64,000 bases of DNA from Sphingomicrobium sp. (GTDB lineage: Bacteria; Pseudomonadota; Alphaproteobacteria; Sphingomonadales; Sphingomonadaceae): contig JAUJOV010000007.1 of NCBI GenBank assembly GCA_030447545.1, positions 1 through 64,000 on the forward strand. Reading direction: 5' to 3'. Positions 9,375 through 20,179 of this stretch are shown here, piece after piece. A program made the translations under genes and the position numbers. Position 1 is the first letter of the stretch; each line of letters starts with the position of its first letter. The notes beneath the pieces were generated by a model, which was not told the origin of the DNA, did no database searches, and saw only the letters and a program-made list of their open reading frames with translations.

Positions 9375-10819
9375 ACAGGCCCGACCCCTCCCGCGGGCGG
9401 GAGTGGGGATTTGTTGCGCCTCGCCTGGCAAACTCCGTCGGCCATCGCGGCCGCCCATTTCGTGATGTCCCCGGCCCCCATACAGATCACCAGGTCCCCT
9501 GGCGCGGCGAGGTCGCGAAGCTCGCGGCACAGCTCGTCGAGGCCATCGACGGTGCGGGCCATGCGGTGGCCATGCGCGCGCAGTCCCTCGACCAGCACCT
9601 CGGAGCTCACCCCCTCGATCGGCTCCTCGCCCGCGGGGTAGACCGGCGCCACGAACACGACGTCGGCATCGTTGAACGCGCTCTGGAACTCGTCCATCAG
9701 CGCGTGAAGCCGAGTGTAGCGGTGCGGCTGCGTCACCGCGATGACCCGCCCCTCGGCACCTTCGCGAGCAGCGGCAAGCACCGCCCTGATCTCGACCGGG
9801 TGATGGGCATAATCGTCGATGATGGTGACTCCGTCGATCTCGCCGACCTTGGCAAAGCGGCGCTTCACGCCCTCGAACCGGGCGAAGCCCTCGCGGATCC
9901 TGTCGTCGTCGATGCCGAGCTCGAGAGCCACCGCGATGGCCGCAAGCGCATTCTGCACGTTGTGGCGCCCCGGCATCGGCAGGAACAAATCGTCGATCGT
10001 CCGCCGCGACCCCTCGCGCTCGAGCACCACCGCCTGGAAGCGGCTCCCGCCCGGCTCGGGCGCGACATTATCCGCGCGAAGGTCGGCAAGCGCCGAAAAG
10101 CCGTAGGTGACGATGCGCCGGTCGCGGATGCGGCCGAGGATCGCCTGCACTTCGGGATGGTCGATGCACAGCACCGCTAGACCGTAGAACGGCACGTTCT
10201 CGATGAACTCGCAGAACGCCTTTTTGACCTCGTCGAAGCTGCCGTAATGCTCGAGATGCTCGGGATCGATGTTGGTCACGACCGCGATCGTGCCGTCGAG
10301 CCGAAGGAAGCTGCCGTCGCTCTCGTCGGCCTCCACCACCATCCAGTCGCTTTTCCCGAGCCGCGCATTCGAGCCGTAGCGATTAATGATCCCGCCGTTG
10401 ATCACGGTCGGATCGAGCCCGCCGGCGTCGAGCATCGCGGCAACCATGGAGGTGGTCGTGGTCTTGCCGTGAGTGCCCGCGACGGCGATGGTCTTTTGCA
10501 TCCGCATCAGCTCGGCGAGCATCTCCGCGCGCTTGACGATCGGCAGGCGCCGCTCGACCGCTGCCTCCACCTCGGGATTGCCGCGGCTCACGGCCGACGA
10601 GCAGACGACGACCGCCGCCTCGCCCAGATTGTCCTGGCTGTGGCCGATCGTCACCGGGATGCCGAGCTTGCGAAGCCCCTCGACGACATAGCCGTCCGAT
10701 ATGTCCGACCCCTGCACCTTGTAGCCGAGCTGGTGCATCACTTCGGCGATCCCCGACATGCCGATCCCGCCGATGCCGACGAAATGGATCTTGCCGATGT
10801 CCGTGCCCAAAGCCTTCAT
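9371..10819 (-). CDS. murC: UDP-N-acetylmuramate--L-alanine ligase
   Basis: Mur ligase that adds L-alanine to UDP-MurNAc. The N-terminal Rossmann motif [15 protein letters not shown], the ATP-binding loop [12 protein letters not shown], and the C-terminal [10 protein letters not shown] are all present in one frame of 482 residues. ATG 10819 is preferred to a start at 10876, because the extra 19 residues would overlap murG by 26 bp. The last 17 residues ([16 protein letters not shown]) are encoded by a GC-rich dyad at 9385-9408 and look like an addition to the normal C-terminus. The murC stop overlaps the murB start. Confidence 0.92.
   Translation of the reverse strand: MKALGTDIGKIHFVGIGGIGMSGIAEVMHQLGYKVQGSDISDGYVVEGLRKLGIPVTIGHSQDNLGEAAVVVCSSAVSRGNPEVEAAVERRLPIVKRAEMLAELMRMQKTIAVAGTHGKTTTTSMVAAMLDAGGLDPTVINGGIINRYGSNARLGKSDWMVVEADESDGSFLRLDGTIAVVTNIDPEHLEHYGSFDEVKKAFCEFIENVPFYGLAVLCIDHPEVQAILGRIRDRRIVTYGFSALADLRADNVAPEPGGSRFQAVVLEREGSRRTIDDLFLPMPGRHNVQNALAAIAVALELGIDDDRIREGFARFEGVKRRFAKVGEIDGVTIIDDYAHHPVEIRAVLAAAREGAEGRVIAVTQPHRYTRLHALMDEFQSAFNDADVVFVAPVYPAGEEPIEGVSSEVLVEGLRAHGHRMARTVDGLDELCRELRDLAAPGDLVICMGAGDITKWAAAMADGVCQARRNKSPLPPAGGVGPV
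9385..9408. repeat. GC-rich palindromic repeat at the murC 3' end
   Basis: Imperfect inverted repeat with arms CCCCTCCCGC and GCGGGAGTGGGG. It lies inside the final codons of murC, 10 bp before the murB start. It resembles other dyads of this window (24159, 55817, 57764, 59337) in its CCCCTCCC/GGGAGGGG core. In the mRNA it could form a hairpin upstream of murB. Confidence 0.5.
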
Positions 10820-10850
10820 CTTTGGAGGCGTCCTGTCGAAAGACTCGCTT

Positions 10851-12023
10851 TCACGCGGGGACACCTCCGACGGCAATCGCGGGCGTCGCCCGGCGCGGGC
10901 TCAGCGCCGGTCCGACCTCGACCGGCGCAAGGCCGCCGCCGACCCGCTCGACCAGATCGGCAAGGTCGCTCGCGGCGTGCGGCCGCCCGACGGACAGCGC
11001 TCGCGCCGCGGCGTTGGCAAGCGCCTGCGGGTCCTGCGCCATCGCCTGGATCTGGCGCGCGAGCACCTCCGGCGTGAACTGCGTCTGGTCGACCGTGCGC
11101 GCACCACCGGCCTTGGTGATCTCGCGCGCATTGGCGGTCTGGTGGTCGTCGGTCGCCGACGGATAGGGCACCAGAATCGCCGGCCGCCCGGCGACGCTCA
11201 GCTCCGCGACCGTCGAGGCGCCGGCGCGGCCGATCACCAGATGCGCCTCGGCGAGCCGTCCCGGCATGTCCTCGAGATAGGTCGTAAGCTCGGCCGGGAT
11301 GCCGAGCTCGGCATAGCGCGCACGGACCGCCTCGATGTCGTCCGGCCGGCACTGCTGCATCACCTGGAGCCTGAGGCGAAGCGAGGTGGGAAGCAACCCG
11401 AGCCCCTCGGGCACGACCGTGCTCAACACGCTCGCGCCCTGGCTTCCGCCAGTGACGAGGATCTTGAACGGCGCGAACTCGTCGAATGGCGGAAACGGCT
11501 CCTCGCCGAGCCTCGCGATCTCCTCGCGTACCGGATTGCCCACCAGCACGACCTTGCCGCCATGCCGGCTCTTGACCCGGTCGACCTCGGCATAGGCAGT
11601 GGCGATCACCGCCGCGTCATTGGCGAGGAAGCGGTTGGCTCGGCCGAGCACCGCATTCTGCTCGTGAAGCACGCTCGGGACACCCCTCGTGCTCGCGGCC
11701 ATCAGCGCCGGGACTGCCGGATAGCCGCCGAAGCCGATCACCGCGTCGGGCGGGTGGTTGCGATAGAGGTTCAGCGCCTCGCGCCGCCCCGCGAGCAGCG
11801 AGCTCACGCCGCGGATCAGGCCCATCGGGCTGCTGCGAAGCCTCCCTGCGGGCAAGATATGCACCGGCACGCCCTTGAACAGGCCAGGAAAACGCGCGCC
11901 GCGATCGTCGGTGATCAGCATCACGCCGTGGCCGCGATTCTTCAGCTCGGTGGCGAGCGCGTGGGCGGGGACCATGTGCCCGCCGGTCCCTCCGGCGGCG
12001 AGGACGAAATTCATGCGCGCCAT
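10851..12023 (-). CDS. murG: Undecaprenyl-PP-MurNAc-pentapeptide GlcNAc transferase
   Basis: Membrane-associated GT28 glycosyltransferase that converts lipid I to lipid II. The N-terminal loop [14 protein letters not shown], the [10 protein letters not shown] segment, the HEQNAVLG motif and the C-terminal donor-binding region ([11 protein letters not shown], then [14 protein letters not shown]) are present in a single frame of 390 residues. ATG 12023 lies 4 bp after the ftsW stop; a second ATG at 12014 would also serve. The order ftsW-murG-murC-murB is the usual dcw order. Confidence 0.93.
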   Translation of the reverse strand: MARMNFVLAAGGTGGHMVPAHALATELKNRGHGVMLITDDRGARFPGLFKGVPVHILPAGRLRSSPMGLIRGVSSLLAGRREALNLYRNHPPDAVIGFGGYPAVPALMAASTRGVPSVLHEQNAVLGRANRFLANDAAVIATAYAEVDRVKSRHGGKVVLVGNPVREEIARLGEEPFPPFDEFAPFKILVTGGSQGASVLSTVVPEGLGLLPTSLRLRLQVMQQCRPDDIEAVRARYAELGIPAELTTYLEDMPGRLAEAHLVIGRAGASTVAELSVAGRPAILVPYPSATDDHQTANAREITKAGGARTVDQTQFTPEVLARQIQAMAQDPQALANAAARALSVGRPHAASDLADLVERVGGGLAPVEVGPALSPRRATPAIAVGGVPA

Positions 12024-12027
12024 CAGA

Positions 12028-13245
12028 TCAGCCGGGGCTCTCGCCGCTCCATTTCACGACATAAGGGGAGCGCGTCAGATAGGGGTTTCGCCGAGTGAAA
12101 GCGAGCAGCAAGCCCATTCCGATCGACAAAGCCAGAAGCGAGCTTCCGCCATAGCTGATGAACGGCAGGGTCATGCCCTTGGACGGGGCGATCTGGACGT
12201 TCACCGCCATGTTGATCAGCGCCTGGAGCCCGAACTGTATCACCAGCCCGGCCGCCGCGAGGATGGCGAAGCTCGACTCCTCGTCGAGCAGCTTGATCAG
12301 CACCCGGGCGACGATCGTCAGATACAGCAAAGCGATCGCAAGGCAGGCGATCAGGCCGAATTCCTCGCCGATCACCGAGAAGATATAGTCGGTGTGCGGC
12401 TCGGGCAGCCCGAACTTGCGCGTGCCGCCCCCCGGACCCATGCCGAACATCCCGCCCGCGGTCAGCGTGCGCATCGCATTGTCGGTCTGGAACGTGTCGC
12501 CCTGGCCGAACAGGAAGCCGTCGATCCGAGCTGTGGCCACCGGATAGAAGAAATAGGCGAGGATCACGCCCGCGACCGCGCCGGCCCCAAGCAGCGCAAG
12601 CAGCCGCACCGACACTCCGGCAAGCGCAAGCATCGCGATCCACACGAAGGCGAAGATGATGGTCGAGCCGAAGTCCGGCTGCTTCATCAGCAGGAAAGCG
12701 ATTGCCGCGGTCAGCGCCGCCGACAGCGGGAAGACCGGCAGCGACTTGTCGGCCTCGCGAAGCGACAGCAGCCAGGCGAGCGCCACCACAAAGAAGGGCT
12801 TCAAAAACTCCGAGGGCTGCACCTGGCCGATGCCGATGTCGAGCCAGCGCCTCGCCCCGTTCACTTCCGGGCCGAGCACGGGCACGAAGATCAGAAGCAC
12901 GAAGAAGAAGGCCGCTCCGGCCAGCGACAGGCGCTTGGCCCGCTCGCGCGACATCATCGAAATGGCGATCATCACCGGCACGCCCACGGCGATCCAGATG
13001 ATCTGGCGATAGAAATAGTGAAGCTCGGAAAAGCGCACCGACCCGCCGGAGAATCGCTCGCCTGCCGCCGGCGAGGCTGCCGCAACCGCGATCAGCCCGA
13101 TGCCGATGAGAGTGGCGATCAGCAGCAGCAGGACCTTGTCGATTTCCCAGAACCAGCGGCCGATCGCCGACGTGTCCGAGCGGCCGTAGCGGCTCGGGTC
13201 GACCAGCGCGGCCTTGGCCTTGATGCTCCTCGAGATGCTCCCCAT
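12028..13245 (-). CDS. ftsW: Peptidoglycan polymerase FtsW (SEDS family)
   Basis: Polytopic SEDS glycosyltransferase that polymerises lipid II at the septum with its partner FtsI, which is also encoded in this cluster. Ten hydrophobic segments can be followed. Family motifs include GARRWLDIGIGQVQPSEFLK, MKQPDFGSTIIF, and the C-terminal PFISYGGSSLLA. The frame is intact at 405 residues. ATG 13245 shares bases with the murD stop; an in-frame GTG sits one codon earlier. Confidence 0.93.
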   Translation of the reverse strand: MGSISRSIKAKAALVDPSRYGRSDTSAIGRWFWEIDKVLLLLIATLIGIGLIAVAAASPAAGERFSGGSVRFSELHYFYRQIIWIAVGVPVMIAISMMSRERAKRLSLAGAAFFFVLLIFVPVLGPEVNGARRWLDIGIGQVQPSEFLKPFFVVALAWLLSLREADKSLPVFPLSAALTAAIAFLLMKQPDFGSTIIFAFVWIAMLALAGVSVRLLALLGAGAVAGVILAYFFYPVATARIDGFLFGQGDTFQTDNAMRTLTAGGMFGMGPGGGTRKFGLPEPHTDYIFSVIGEEFGLIACLAIALLYLTIVARVLIKLLDEESSFAILAAAGLVIQFGLQALINMAVNVQIAPSKGMTLPFISYGGSSLLALSIGMGLLLAFTRRNPYLTRSPYVVKWSGESPG

Positions 13246-14540
13246 CACAGCGCCCCCACCAGATCCCGGAACCTGTCCCCGCGCTCCTCGAAGTCGCGGA
13301 ATTGATCGAAGCTCGCGCAGGCCGGCGACAGAAGCACCGTATCACCTGGGCTCGCGTCCGCAGCCGCTTCCTTCACCGCTTGGCCAAGTTCTCCACAATT
13401 TTTCACCGGCACGTGCGGGCGGAGCAACCGCTCGAACAGCCCGGCCGCCTCGCCGATGGTGTAGGCCGACTGGACATGGCCCAGGTGGCCCAAGCATTCG
13501 TCGAGGCTGTCGGTCTTGGCTTGACCGCCGCAGATCCAGCGGATGCTCTCGAACGCGGCGAGCGCCGGGGCGGCCGCCGTCAGGTTGGTCGCCTTGCTGT
13601 CGTTGACGAACAGCACGCCGTCTCTCTCGCGCACCCGCTCCATCCGATGCGCAAGGCCGGGGTAGGTGCGCAGGGCCTTCTCGACGATGCGTTGGTCGAT
13701 CCCAAGCACCTCACTCACCGCAATCGCGCAAGCGGCGTTCTGATGGTTGTGAGGACCTTGGAGCGCGGGCCAATTGGGCTGCCGATCGCCGTAATCCAGC
13801 GCCAGCATCATGGTCGTATTCGGGATCAGATCTATGAGGCCATCATCTGTTCGTTTCGTCGGATCTGCAGGCTCGCCTAGAACAGCGGCGTGCCACGGTT
13901 CCGACGGGCGCTGCATTTCAAAAAGCCTGAGCTTCGAATCTCGATAAGCCTCGAAGCTCTCGTAACGGTCGAGGTGGTCGGGGGTGATGTTGAGCAGCAC
14001 GGCGACGTCGCAGTCGAGGCTCTGCGTGAGGTCGATCTGATAGCTCGACAGCTCGAGCACATAGACGCCGCCCTCCGGCAGCGGGTCCTGGGCGAGGATC
14101 GGGAGACCGATATTGCCGCCCATCGTCGTCGGCACGCCGGCGGTTTTCAGGATGTGGTGGACCAGCGCGGTCGTCGTCGACTTGCCGTTCGTGCCGGTAA
14201 TGCCGACCACCTTGTGCGGCACAAGCTCGGGCCGGGCGCGGGCGAACAGCTCGATGTCGCCGATGATCTCCACATTTGCCTCGCGCGCGCGGGCGGCAAT
14301 GGGGTGGCGGTTGAGCGGCAGGCCCGGAGTGACGACGAGGCTGTCGAACTGCGACAAGTCCGCTTCGTCGAGGTCGGCGATCGCGGTGCCGGCCGGCGCC
14401 TTCGCCCGCGCTTCCTCCTTCGCGTCCCACGCCGTCACCTTCGCCCCGCTCGCGAGCAGCGCCTCGACCGTCGCGAGCCCCGACCGCGCAAGGCCGTAGA
14501 CCGCGTAGTGCTTCCCGGCCCAGGCGCGCGCGGTGATCAC
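13245..14540 (-). CDS. murD: UDP-N-acetylmuramoylalanine--D-glutamate ligase
   Basis: Cytoplasmic Mur ligase adding D-glutamate. The N-terminus [18 protein letters not shown] binds the UMP part. [14 protein letters not shown] is the P-loop, and [17 protein letters not shown] and [22 protein letters not shown] are the central and C-terminal signatures. The frame is intact at 431 residues. The start is GTG 14540, which overlaps the mraY stop as GTGA; upstream in-frame codons belong to the antisense of mraY and are not conserved. The stop runs into the ftsW start. Confidence 0.92.
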   Translation of the reverse strand: MITARAWAGKHYAVYGLARSGLATVEALLASGAKVTAWDAKEEARAKAPAGTAIADLDEADLSQFDSLVVTPGLPLNRHPIAARAREANVEIIGDIELFARARPELVPHKVVGITGTNGKSTTTALVHHILKTAGVPTTMGGNIGLPILAQDPLPEGGVYVLELSSYQIDLTQSLDCDVAVLLNITPDHLDRYESFEAYRDSKLRLFEMQRPSEPWHAAVLGEPADPTKRTDDGLIDLIPNTTMMLALDYGDRQPNWPALQGPHNHQNAACAIAVSEVLGIDQRIVEKALRTYPGLAHRMERVRERDGVLFVNDSKATNLTAAAPALAAFESIRWICGGQAKTDSLDECLGHLGHVQSAYTIGEAAGLFERLLRPHVPVKNCGELGQAVKEAAADASPGDTVLLSPACASFDQFRDFEERGDRFRDLVGAL

Positions 14541-15606
14541 CTGAGCTTGAGCGTCGAAAGGCCCGCAAGCGCAAGCACGAAGCTGATGATCCAGAAGCGG
14601 ATCACCACCGTCGCTTCGGACCAGCCGATATGCTCGAAATGATGGTGGATCGGCGCCATCTTGAACACGCGCCTGCCGGTGCGCTTGTAGACGAACACCT
14701 GGATGACGACAGACAGCGCCTCGACCACGAACAGTCCGCCGACGATGACCAGCACGAACTCGTGGTGCGTGGCGACGGCGATCGCCCCTAACGCCCCGCC
14801 CAGCGCGAGGCTGCCCGTGTCGCCCATGAAGACCGCGGCGGGCGGCGCGTTGAACCACAGGAAAGCGAGCCCCGCCCCGACGATCGCGAGGCACAGCACG
14901 CTGAGGTCGCCGACCCCGAGCACGTGCGGGATCCCCAGATACTCGGCGAACCGCGCGTTCCCGACCAGATAGGAGATCAGGAGGAAGGCCAGCGCGGCGA
15001 TGATCACCGGCATTGTCGCAAGGCCGTCGAGCCCATCGGTCAGGTTCACCGCATTGCCGAAGGCGACAATCACGAACGCACCGAAGACGATGTAGAACCA
15101 GCTGAGATCGAGCACCGGCCCCTGGACGAATGGCAGGTACAGGTTGCTGCTGCTGGCCTGCACGATCAGCCAGGTCGCAAAGCCGGCGATCAGGAACTCT
15201 AAGACCAGCCGGGTCTTGCCCGAAAGGCCCGCATGGTGCGCTTTCCTGACCTTGTCGTAATCGTCGAGGAAACCAATCAGCCCGAACCCGGCGGTGACCA
15301 GCAGGCACGCCCAGACATAGGGGTTGGACAAGTCCATCCACAGCAGGACCGAAACGTCACCGCGGCGAGAATGAGGAGGCCGCCCATGGTCGGAGTGCCG
15401 CGCTTGGCAAGGTGGCTCTGCGGTCCGTCGGCGCGGATCGGCTGCCCCTTGCGCTGGCGGACGCGCAGGTAATTGATCAGCCACGGCCCGAACAGCAGCC
15501 CGATGACAAGCGCGGTCGCGCTCGCCGCGCCGGCGCGGAAGCTGATGTAGCGAATGAGGTTGAGCGCGCCCGGGAAACCGAGCTGCTCGGCGATCAGGTA
15601 GAGCAT
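14537..15606 (-). CDS. mraY: Phospho-MurNAc-pentapeptide translocase, one frame break
   Basis: Polytopic enzyme that transfers phospho-MurNAc-pentapeptide to undecaprenyl phosphate, giving lipid I. The N-terminal part ([20 protein letters not shown], then KRGTPTMGG) is in one frame, and the rest ([49 protein letters not shown]) in another, with an indel near 15355. Both catalytic aspartate clusters and the triple-His loop are present. Corrected length is about 356 residues. It starts at ATG 15606, inside the end of murF, and ends in a GTGA overlap with murD. Confidence 0.9.
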
Positions 15607-16972
15607 GGTCTGAGCTCTCCCTGAGACGCGTTCGATGACCTTGGCAAGGCCGACCGAGTTCGAGGCCTTGACCAGAACCGCATCGCCGGGCCGAAGCATG
15701 CGCGCGCGAGCACCCGCGCGGCATCGTCGGCATCGGCCGCGCGGCTGACGCGCACCTGTCCGGCAAGCGCGGCTTCGAGCGGGCGGGTCTCGTCGCCGAC
15801 GAGGATCAGCTCTTCGACCTTCGCTCCGATGACCGCCGCAGCAAGCCCCGCATGAGCGCGTCGCTGTGCGCGCCAAGCTCGCGCATGGCCCCCGAGCACC
15901 GCGATCCGCCGGTCGACGCCGATCTCCGCGCCGAGGCTCTTGAGCGTCGCCGCCATCGACGCGGGGTTGGCATTGTAGCTCTCGTCGATCAGCAGCACTT
16001 CGCCGCGCTCGACCGACAGCCGGTGGCGCTCGCCGCGGCCCTTGAACGCGCCGAAGTCGGCCAGGGCAAGCCCGGCGACCGCGACGTCCTCGCGCAGCGC
16101 CTCGACCGCGGCAAGCACGGCAAGGAGTTCGACACCCAATGGTCGCCGCGCTGCGAGATGGTGAAGGTGAGCTCGCTTTCGAGCAGGGCCGCCGTGATCA
16201 GGCTCCCGCCGTCCGACGATCGCACCGCGTGAAGCGCGTGAACGTCGGCATCGCCGCCGCCGAAGGTCAGGATGGCGTCGGCAAACCGCCGCGCCGCGCG
16301 CAGCAGCCGGTCGCGGTGCGGACTGTCGTTGGGGATGATCGCGATTCCCTCCGGCTCGAGCGCCTCGAAGATCTCCGCCTTGGCGTCGGCGATCGCTTCC
16401 TCCGACCCCGAGAGTCTCGATGTGCGCCGGAGCAATCGCCGTGATCAGCGCCACGTGCGGCCGGACCAGCTGCGTCAACGCAGCGATCTCCCCGGCATTG
16501 TTCATGCCCATCTCGAGCACCGCGAGCTCCGCCTCGCGCGGCATGCGCGCGAGGCTCAGCGGAACACCCGTATGGTTGTTGTAGCTCTTGACCGAGCGGT
16601 GGACCGTGCCGGGCCGGCAGCGATCGAGCGCCGCGTACAGCGCCTCCTTGGTGCTGGTCTTGCCGACCGATCCCGGTCACTCCGACGATCCGCGCGCTCG
16701 AGCGCTCGCGCGCCGCGCGCCCGAGGTCCTGCAGAGCGCGCGCACGGGTCATCGACGAGCACATGCGGCCCATCGACCGCCTGCGACACGATTGCGCCCG
16801 CGGCACCGGCGGCAAAGGCCTGTGCAACGAACCGGTGACCGTCATGGACGGTGCCCGGCATGGCGATGAACAGGTCGCCCGGCTGCACCTCGCGGCTGTC
16901 GAACGTGGCCCCGCTCACCTCGAACGACGCTTGCGCTGCCCCCGTGGCCAGCGCGATTTCCCAGAGGTCCAC
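15594..16972 (-). CDS. murF: UDP-MurNAc-tripeptide--D-alanyl-D-alanine ligase, many frame breaks
   Basis: Mur ligase that adds D-Ala-D-Ala to the stem peptide. The sequence can be followed only by switching frames. [17 protein letters not shown] with [18 protein letters not shown] gives the N-domain. A degraded P-loop follows (RIVGVTG). Then come [47 protein letters not shown] and [19 protein letters not shown]. At least six indels are needed in 1.4 kb, the densest in the cluster. The start is taken as GTG 16972 (VDLWEIA); an in-frame ATG 17023 would add 17 residues from a repeat-like stretch. The 3' end is inferred to overlap mraY by about 13 bp. Confidence 0.8.
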
Positions 16973-16979
16973 AGCGGGT

Positions 16980-17010
16980 CCCCTGCTCGCGGAGGGGGCC
17001 GGCGGAGGTC
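16980..17010. repeat. Possible palindromic repeat at the murE/murF junction
   Basis: CCCCT and AGGGG arms surround CGCGG, followed by GGCCGGCGGAGG. It resembles the dyads elsewhere in the window but is shorter and could be chance in a GC-rich gene end. It obscures where murE stops and murF starts. Confidence 0.25.
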
Positions 17011-17023
17011 CTGTCCAGCGCAT

Positions 17024-18468
17024 CCGCCGCTCGACAAACGCCGCGCGTGAACTCCCGCGCCGATCAGCGCATCGTCGAACGGAAGCACGCGCTCGCTGGC
17101 GCCGGCGCCGATGATCTGCCCGGTCTCGTGGCCCTTGCCGGCAAGCAGGATGATGTCGCCGCTGCCGGCCATCCGCACCGCCTCGGCGATCGCCTCTCGC
17201 CGCCCGCCGATCTCGATTGCTCCGGGAGCTCCGGCAAGAACCTCCGAGCGGATCTTCGCCGGCTCCTCGCCGCGCGGATTGTCGTCGGTGACGATCACCA
17301 CGTCGGAAAGCCTCGCCGCCACCGCGCCCATGCCCGGCCGCTTGCCCTGGTCGCGGTCGCCACCGCGCCGAACACGGTGATCAGGCGGCTGTCGACGTGC
17401 GGCCGAAGCGCGGCGATCGCCGCTTCGAGCGCGTCGGCGGTATGGGCATAATCGACATAGACCGGCGTTCCGGCGCGGCTGATCACCGCCCGCTCGAGCC
17501 GCCCGCGCACCGGCGACAGGCGCTGCAGCGCCGCGAACACCGCCTCGAAGCTGCTTCCAGCTCGCCATTGCCAGGCCCGCCGCAACCAGCACGTTCGACG
17601 CCTGGTAGGCGCCGATCAGCGGCAGCGCGAGCCGGTACGTGCCCTCGCCGTGACGGACCGCCAGATTCCGCCGAGCGTGGTCGGCGCCTGCTCGACCAGC
17701 TGGATCGTCTCGCCCGAGCGCCCGACGGTCATCACCGCGATCCCGCGGCGGCGGACGCGCTCGACGACTTCCGCGAGACTTGGGGTCGTCGGTCCACACC
17801 ACCGCCGTGCCATCGCCGGGCAGAAGCTCGTCGAACAGCCGCATCTTGGCCTCGAAATAGGCCTCCATGCTCGGATGATAATCGAGATGGTCGCGGCTGA
17901 AGTTGGTGAAGGCGACGGCGTTCAGCGGCACGCCCTCGCAGCGATGCTGGTCGAGGCCGTGGCTCGACGCCTCATAGGCGACATGGCTGATCCCGAGCCG
18001 CCTGAGCCCCGCCATGTTCGACAGGAAGGTGACGATGTCGGGCGTCGTCAGCCCCGTTTTCACCTGGTCGTCCGAAGTGGTCACCCCGAGCGTGCCGATC
18101 GAGGCGGAGCGCTGGCCTGCCATGCGCCAGATCTGCCGCGTCATCTCGACCGTGGACGTCTTGCCGTTGGTCCCGGTGACCGCGACCACCGTCTTCGGAT
18201 AGGGCGCGAAATAGCTGGACGCGAGCTCGGCAAAGCGCCGGCGCGGGTTGTCGTCGGCGATGTGGGGCACGCGCGGCACCGCGGCCTCGGCCCTCGCCAC
18301 GACACCGATTGCGCCGCGCTCGACCGCGTCGCCGATGAAGTCCTCGCCGTTGAACAGGCTCCCGCGGAACGCACCGAACAGGCTTCCGCGAGCCACCTTG
18401 CGGTGATCGATCGCAAAACCCGTCACTTCGGAATCGTCGTCGGTCCCGGCAAGCTCCCGAAGCCGCAT
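17024..18468 (-). CDS. murE: UDP-MurNAc-L-Ala-D-Glu--diamino acid ligase, frame broken
   Basis: Mur ligase that adds meso-diaminopimelate (by expectation for a Gram-negative). ATG 18468 begins MRLRELAGTDDD. The P-loop VVAVTGTNGKTSTVEM, FTNFSRDHLDYHPSMEAYF and the C-terminal VTDDNPRGEEPAKIR and LAGKGHETGQ are clear. The diaminopimelate-specificity DNPR motif is present, which supports that substrate. Between about 17300 and 17790 the frame switches several times, around the region encoding TYRLALPLIGAYQASNVLVAAGLAMA. The 3' end is not resolved: the terminal codons run into a repeat-like stretch without a stop in the expected frame, so the boundary is approximate. It starts 5 bp after ftsI. Confidence 0.85.
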
Positions 18469-18473
18469 GGCGA

Positions 18474-20179
18474 TCAGTGCTCCGGGTCTTGGCTGATGTA
18501 GGGCAGCACCTCGGCCATGTTGGGCTCGCGGTTCTTGTCCGGCCGCACGCCGAGCATCGGCGCGATCCGGCTGACGGTCTTGCTGACCACCGGCGCGACG
18601 TTCCAGCCGGCGGTGCGGAAGCCGTAAGTTTCGGCGGTGGCCTTGGGCTCGTCGAGCATCACGACGATCACATAGCGGGGTTCGTCCATCGGGAAAACGC
18701 CGGCGAAGGTCGTCACCAGCAGCGAGCGGTTGTGATATTTCTCGGCCGATCCGGTCTTGCCGCCAATGCGATAGCCCGGAGCGTCGGCCTTCCCGCCGGT
18801 GCCTTCGGTCACCACCAGCCGAAGCAGCGCGCGCATCTTGTAGCTCGTCTCCTCGCTGAACACGCGCCGGCCGTTTGCGGCCGAATGGTTGCGGTCGACC
18901 TTGAGCAGGGTCGCGGGCCGGAAGATCCCGCCGTTGAACAGCGTCGCATAGCCGCTCGCAAGGTGAAGCGGGGTGACCGCAATGCCGTGGCCGAAGCCAA
19001 CGGTCATCGTCTCGATCGGCCCCCATTGCGAGCCGGGGCTCAAGGTGCGCCCCTTTTCCCTCAGTTCGACCGCGACCGGGTCAAGGAAGCCCATCTTCCT
19101 CAGGAAAGCCTTTTGCCGCTCGGCGCCGAGCTGCTGCGCGATCTGCGCAGTGCCGATGTTGGAGCTTTCCTGCATGATCTCGGCGACGCTGCACGAGCGG
19201 CCGAACGGGTGCGTGTCGTTGATCGTGCGGCCATAGACGTGGAGCGCGCCCGGGCAATTGTACATCTGCCCGAACGACTTCACGACGCCTGAGTCCATCG
19301 CCATCGCGACGGTGAACGGCTTGAACGTCGAACCAAGCTCGTACACGCCCAGCGTCGCCCGGTTGAACCGCGCTTCTGGCGAGCCCTGGCCCGCGGCATT
19401 GGGGTTGAGCTGCGGCAGCGAAGTCATCGCGAGCACTTCGCCATTGTGGATGTCCATGATGATCCCGGCCGCGCCGACGGCCGAGAATTTGGTCATCGCC
19501 GCAAGCAGCTCGTGCTCGAGCGCCTGCTGGATCCGGCTGGAGATCGACAGCTGCACCGGCTGCCCCACGCGTCGCCGGGTTCGACAGCTTGTCGTCATAG
19601 GCCCATTCGAGACCCGCCACGCCGCGCCCGTCGACATCGGTATAGCCGATCACATGGGCGGCAAGGCTGGTCTGCGGATAGAGCCGGTCGGGCTCGCGCT
19701 CGAGCGCAAGGCCCCGGCTCGCCGATCGCGTTTACCGCCTCGACCAGCCCCGGAGCGGCGCGGCGGCGCAGATAGAAGAAGGGCTTGTCCGACCGGAGCA
19801 TTGCGAAATAGGTCGCCTCGTCGCGCTCCGGCATCAGCTTGGCCAGCCTGCGCGCGAGATCGAGCTTGTCGCCGATCACCTTTTTCGGATGAAGCCCGAT
19901 GGTCCAGGCGTCGATCGTCCGGGCAAGCGGCTGGCCCTCGCGGTCGACGATGTCGCGCGCGCTCGGGCACCAGGCTGGTCAGGCCCTGCTTGGCCCCCGC
20001 ATGGTCGCCGAACAGCGCAAGCCACAGGATGCGCGACACGATCAGGGCGATGATTCCGGCATAGACCAGCATGCCGAACATCAGCCGCTGGTGCATCATG
20101 GCGAGGATCTGGCGCCGCTGCCCGACGAGTCGGAGCCGCTCGGGCCGGGGTGCGACGAGAGCGGCGTCGGAGCGTTCAT
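18474..20179 (-). CDS. ftsI: Penicillin-binding protein 3 / FtsI transpeptidase, frame broken in the N-terminal half
   Basis: Septal class B PBP. The basic N-terminus (RRQILAMMHQRLMFG) precedes one membrane anchor (MLVYAGIIALIVSRILWLAL). The transpeptidase domain shows the SxxK serine in GSTFKPF, the SSN motif in QESSNIGTAQ, and KTGSAEK. The last 370 residues are in one frame. Upstream, indels near 19970, 19720 and 19575 split the pedestal domain (KVIGDKLDLARRLAKLMPERDEATYF). ATG 20179 overlaps the stop of the FtsL-like gene (ATGA), which fixes the start even though a frame change follows soon after it. Confidence 0.88.

Noticed and set aside
16915-19026. One open frame covering murE and the end of ftsI antisense, suggesting a fusion
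   Set aside because: Only segments of it are MurE. The ends are other genes read out of frame after indels.
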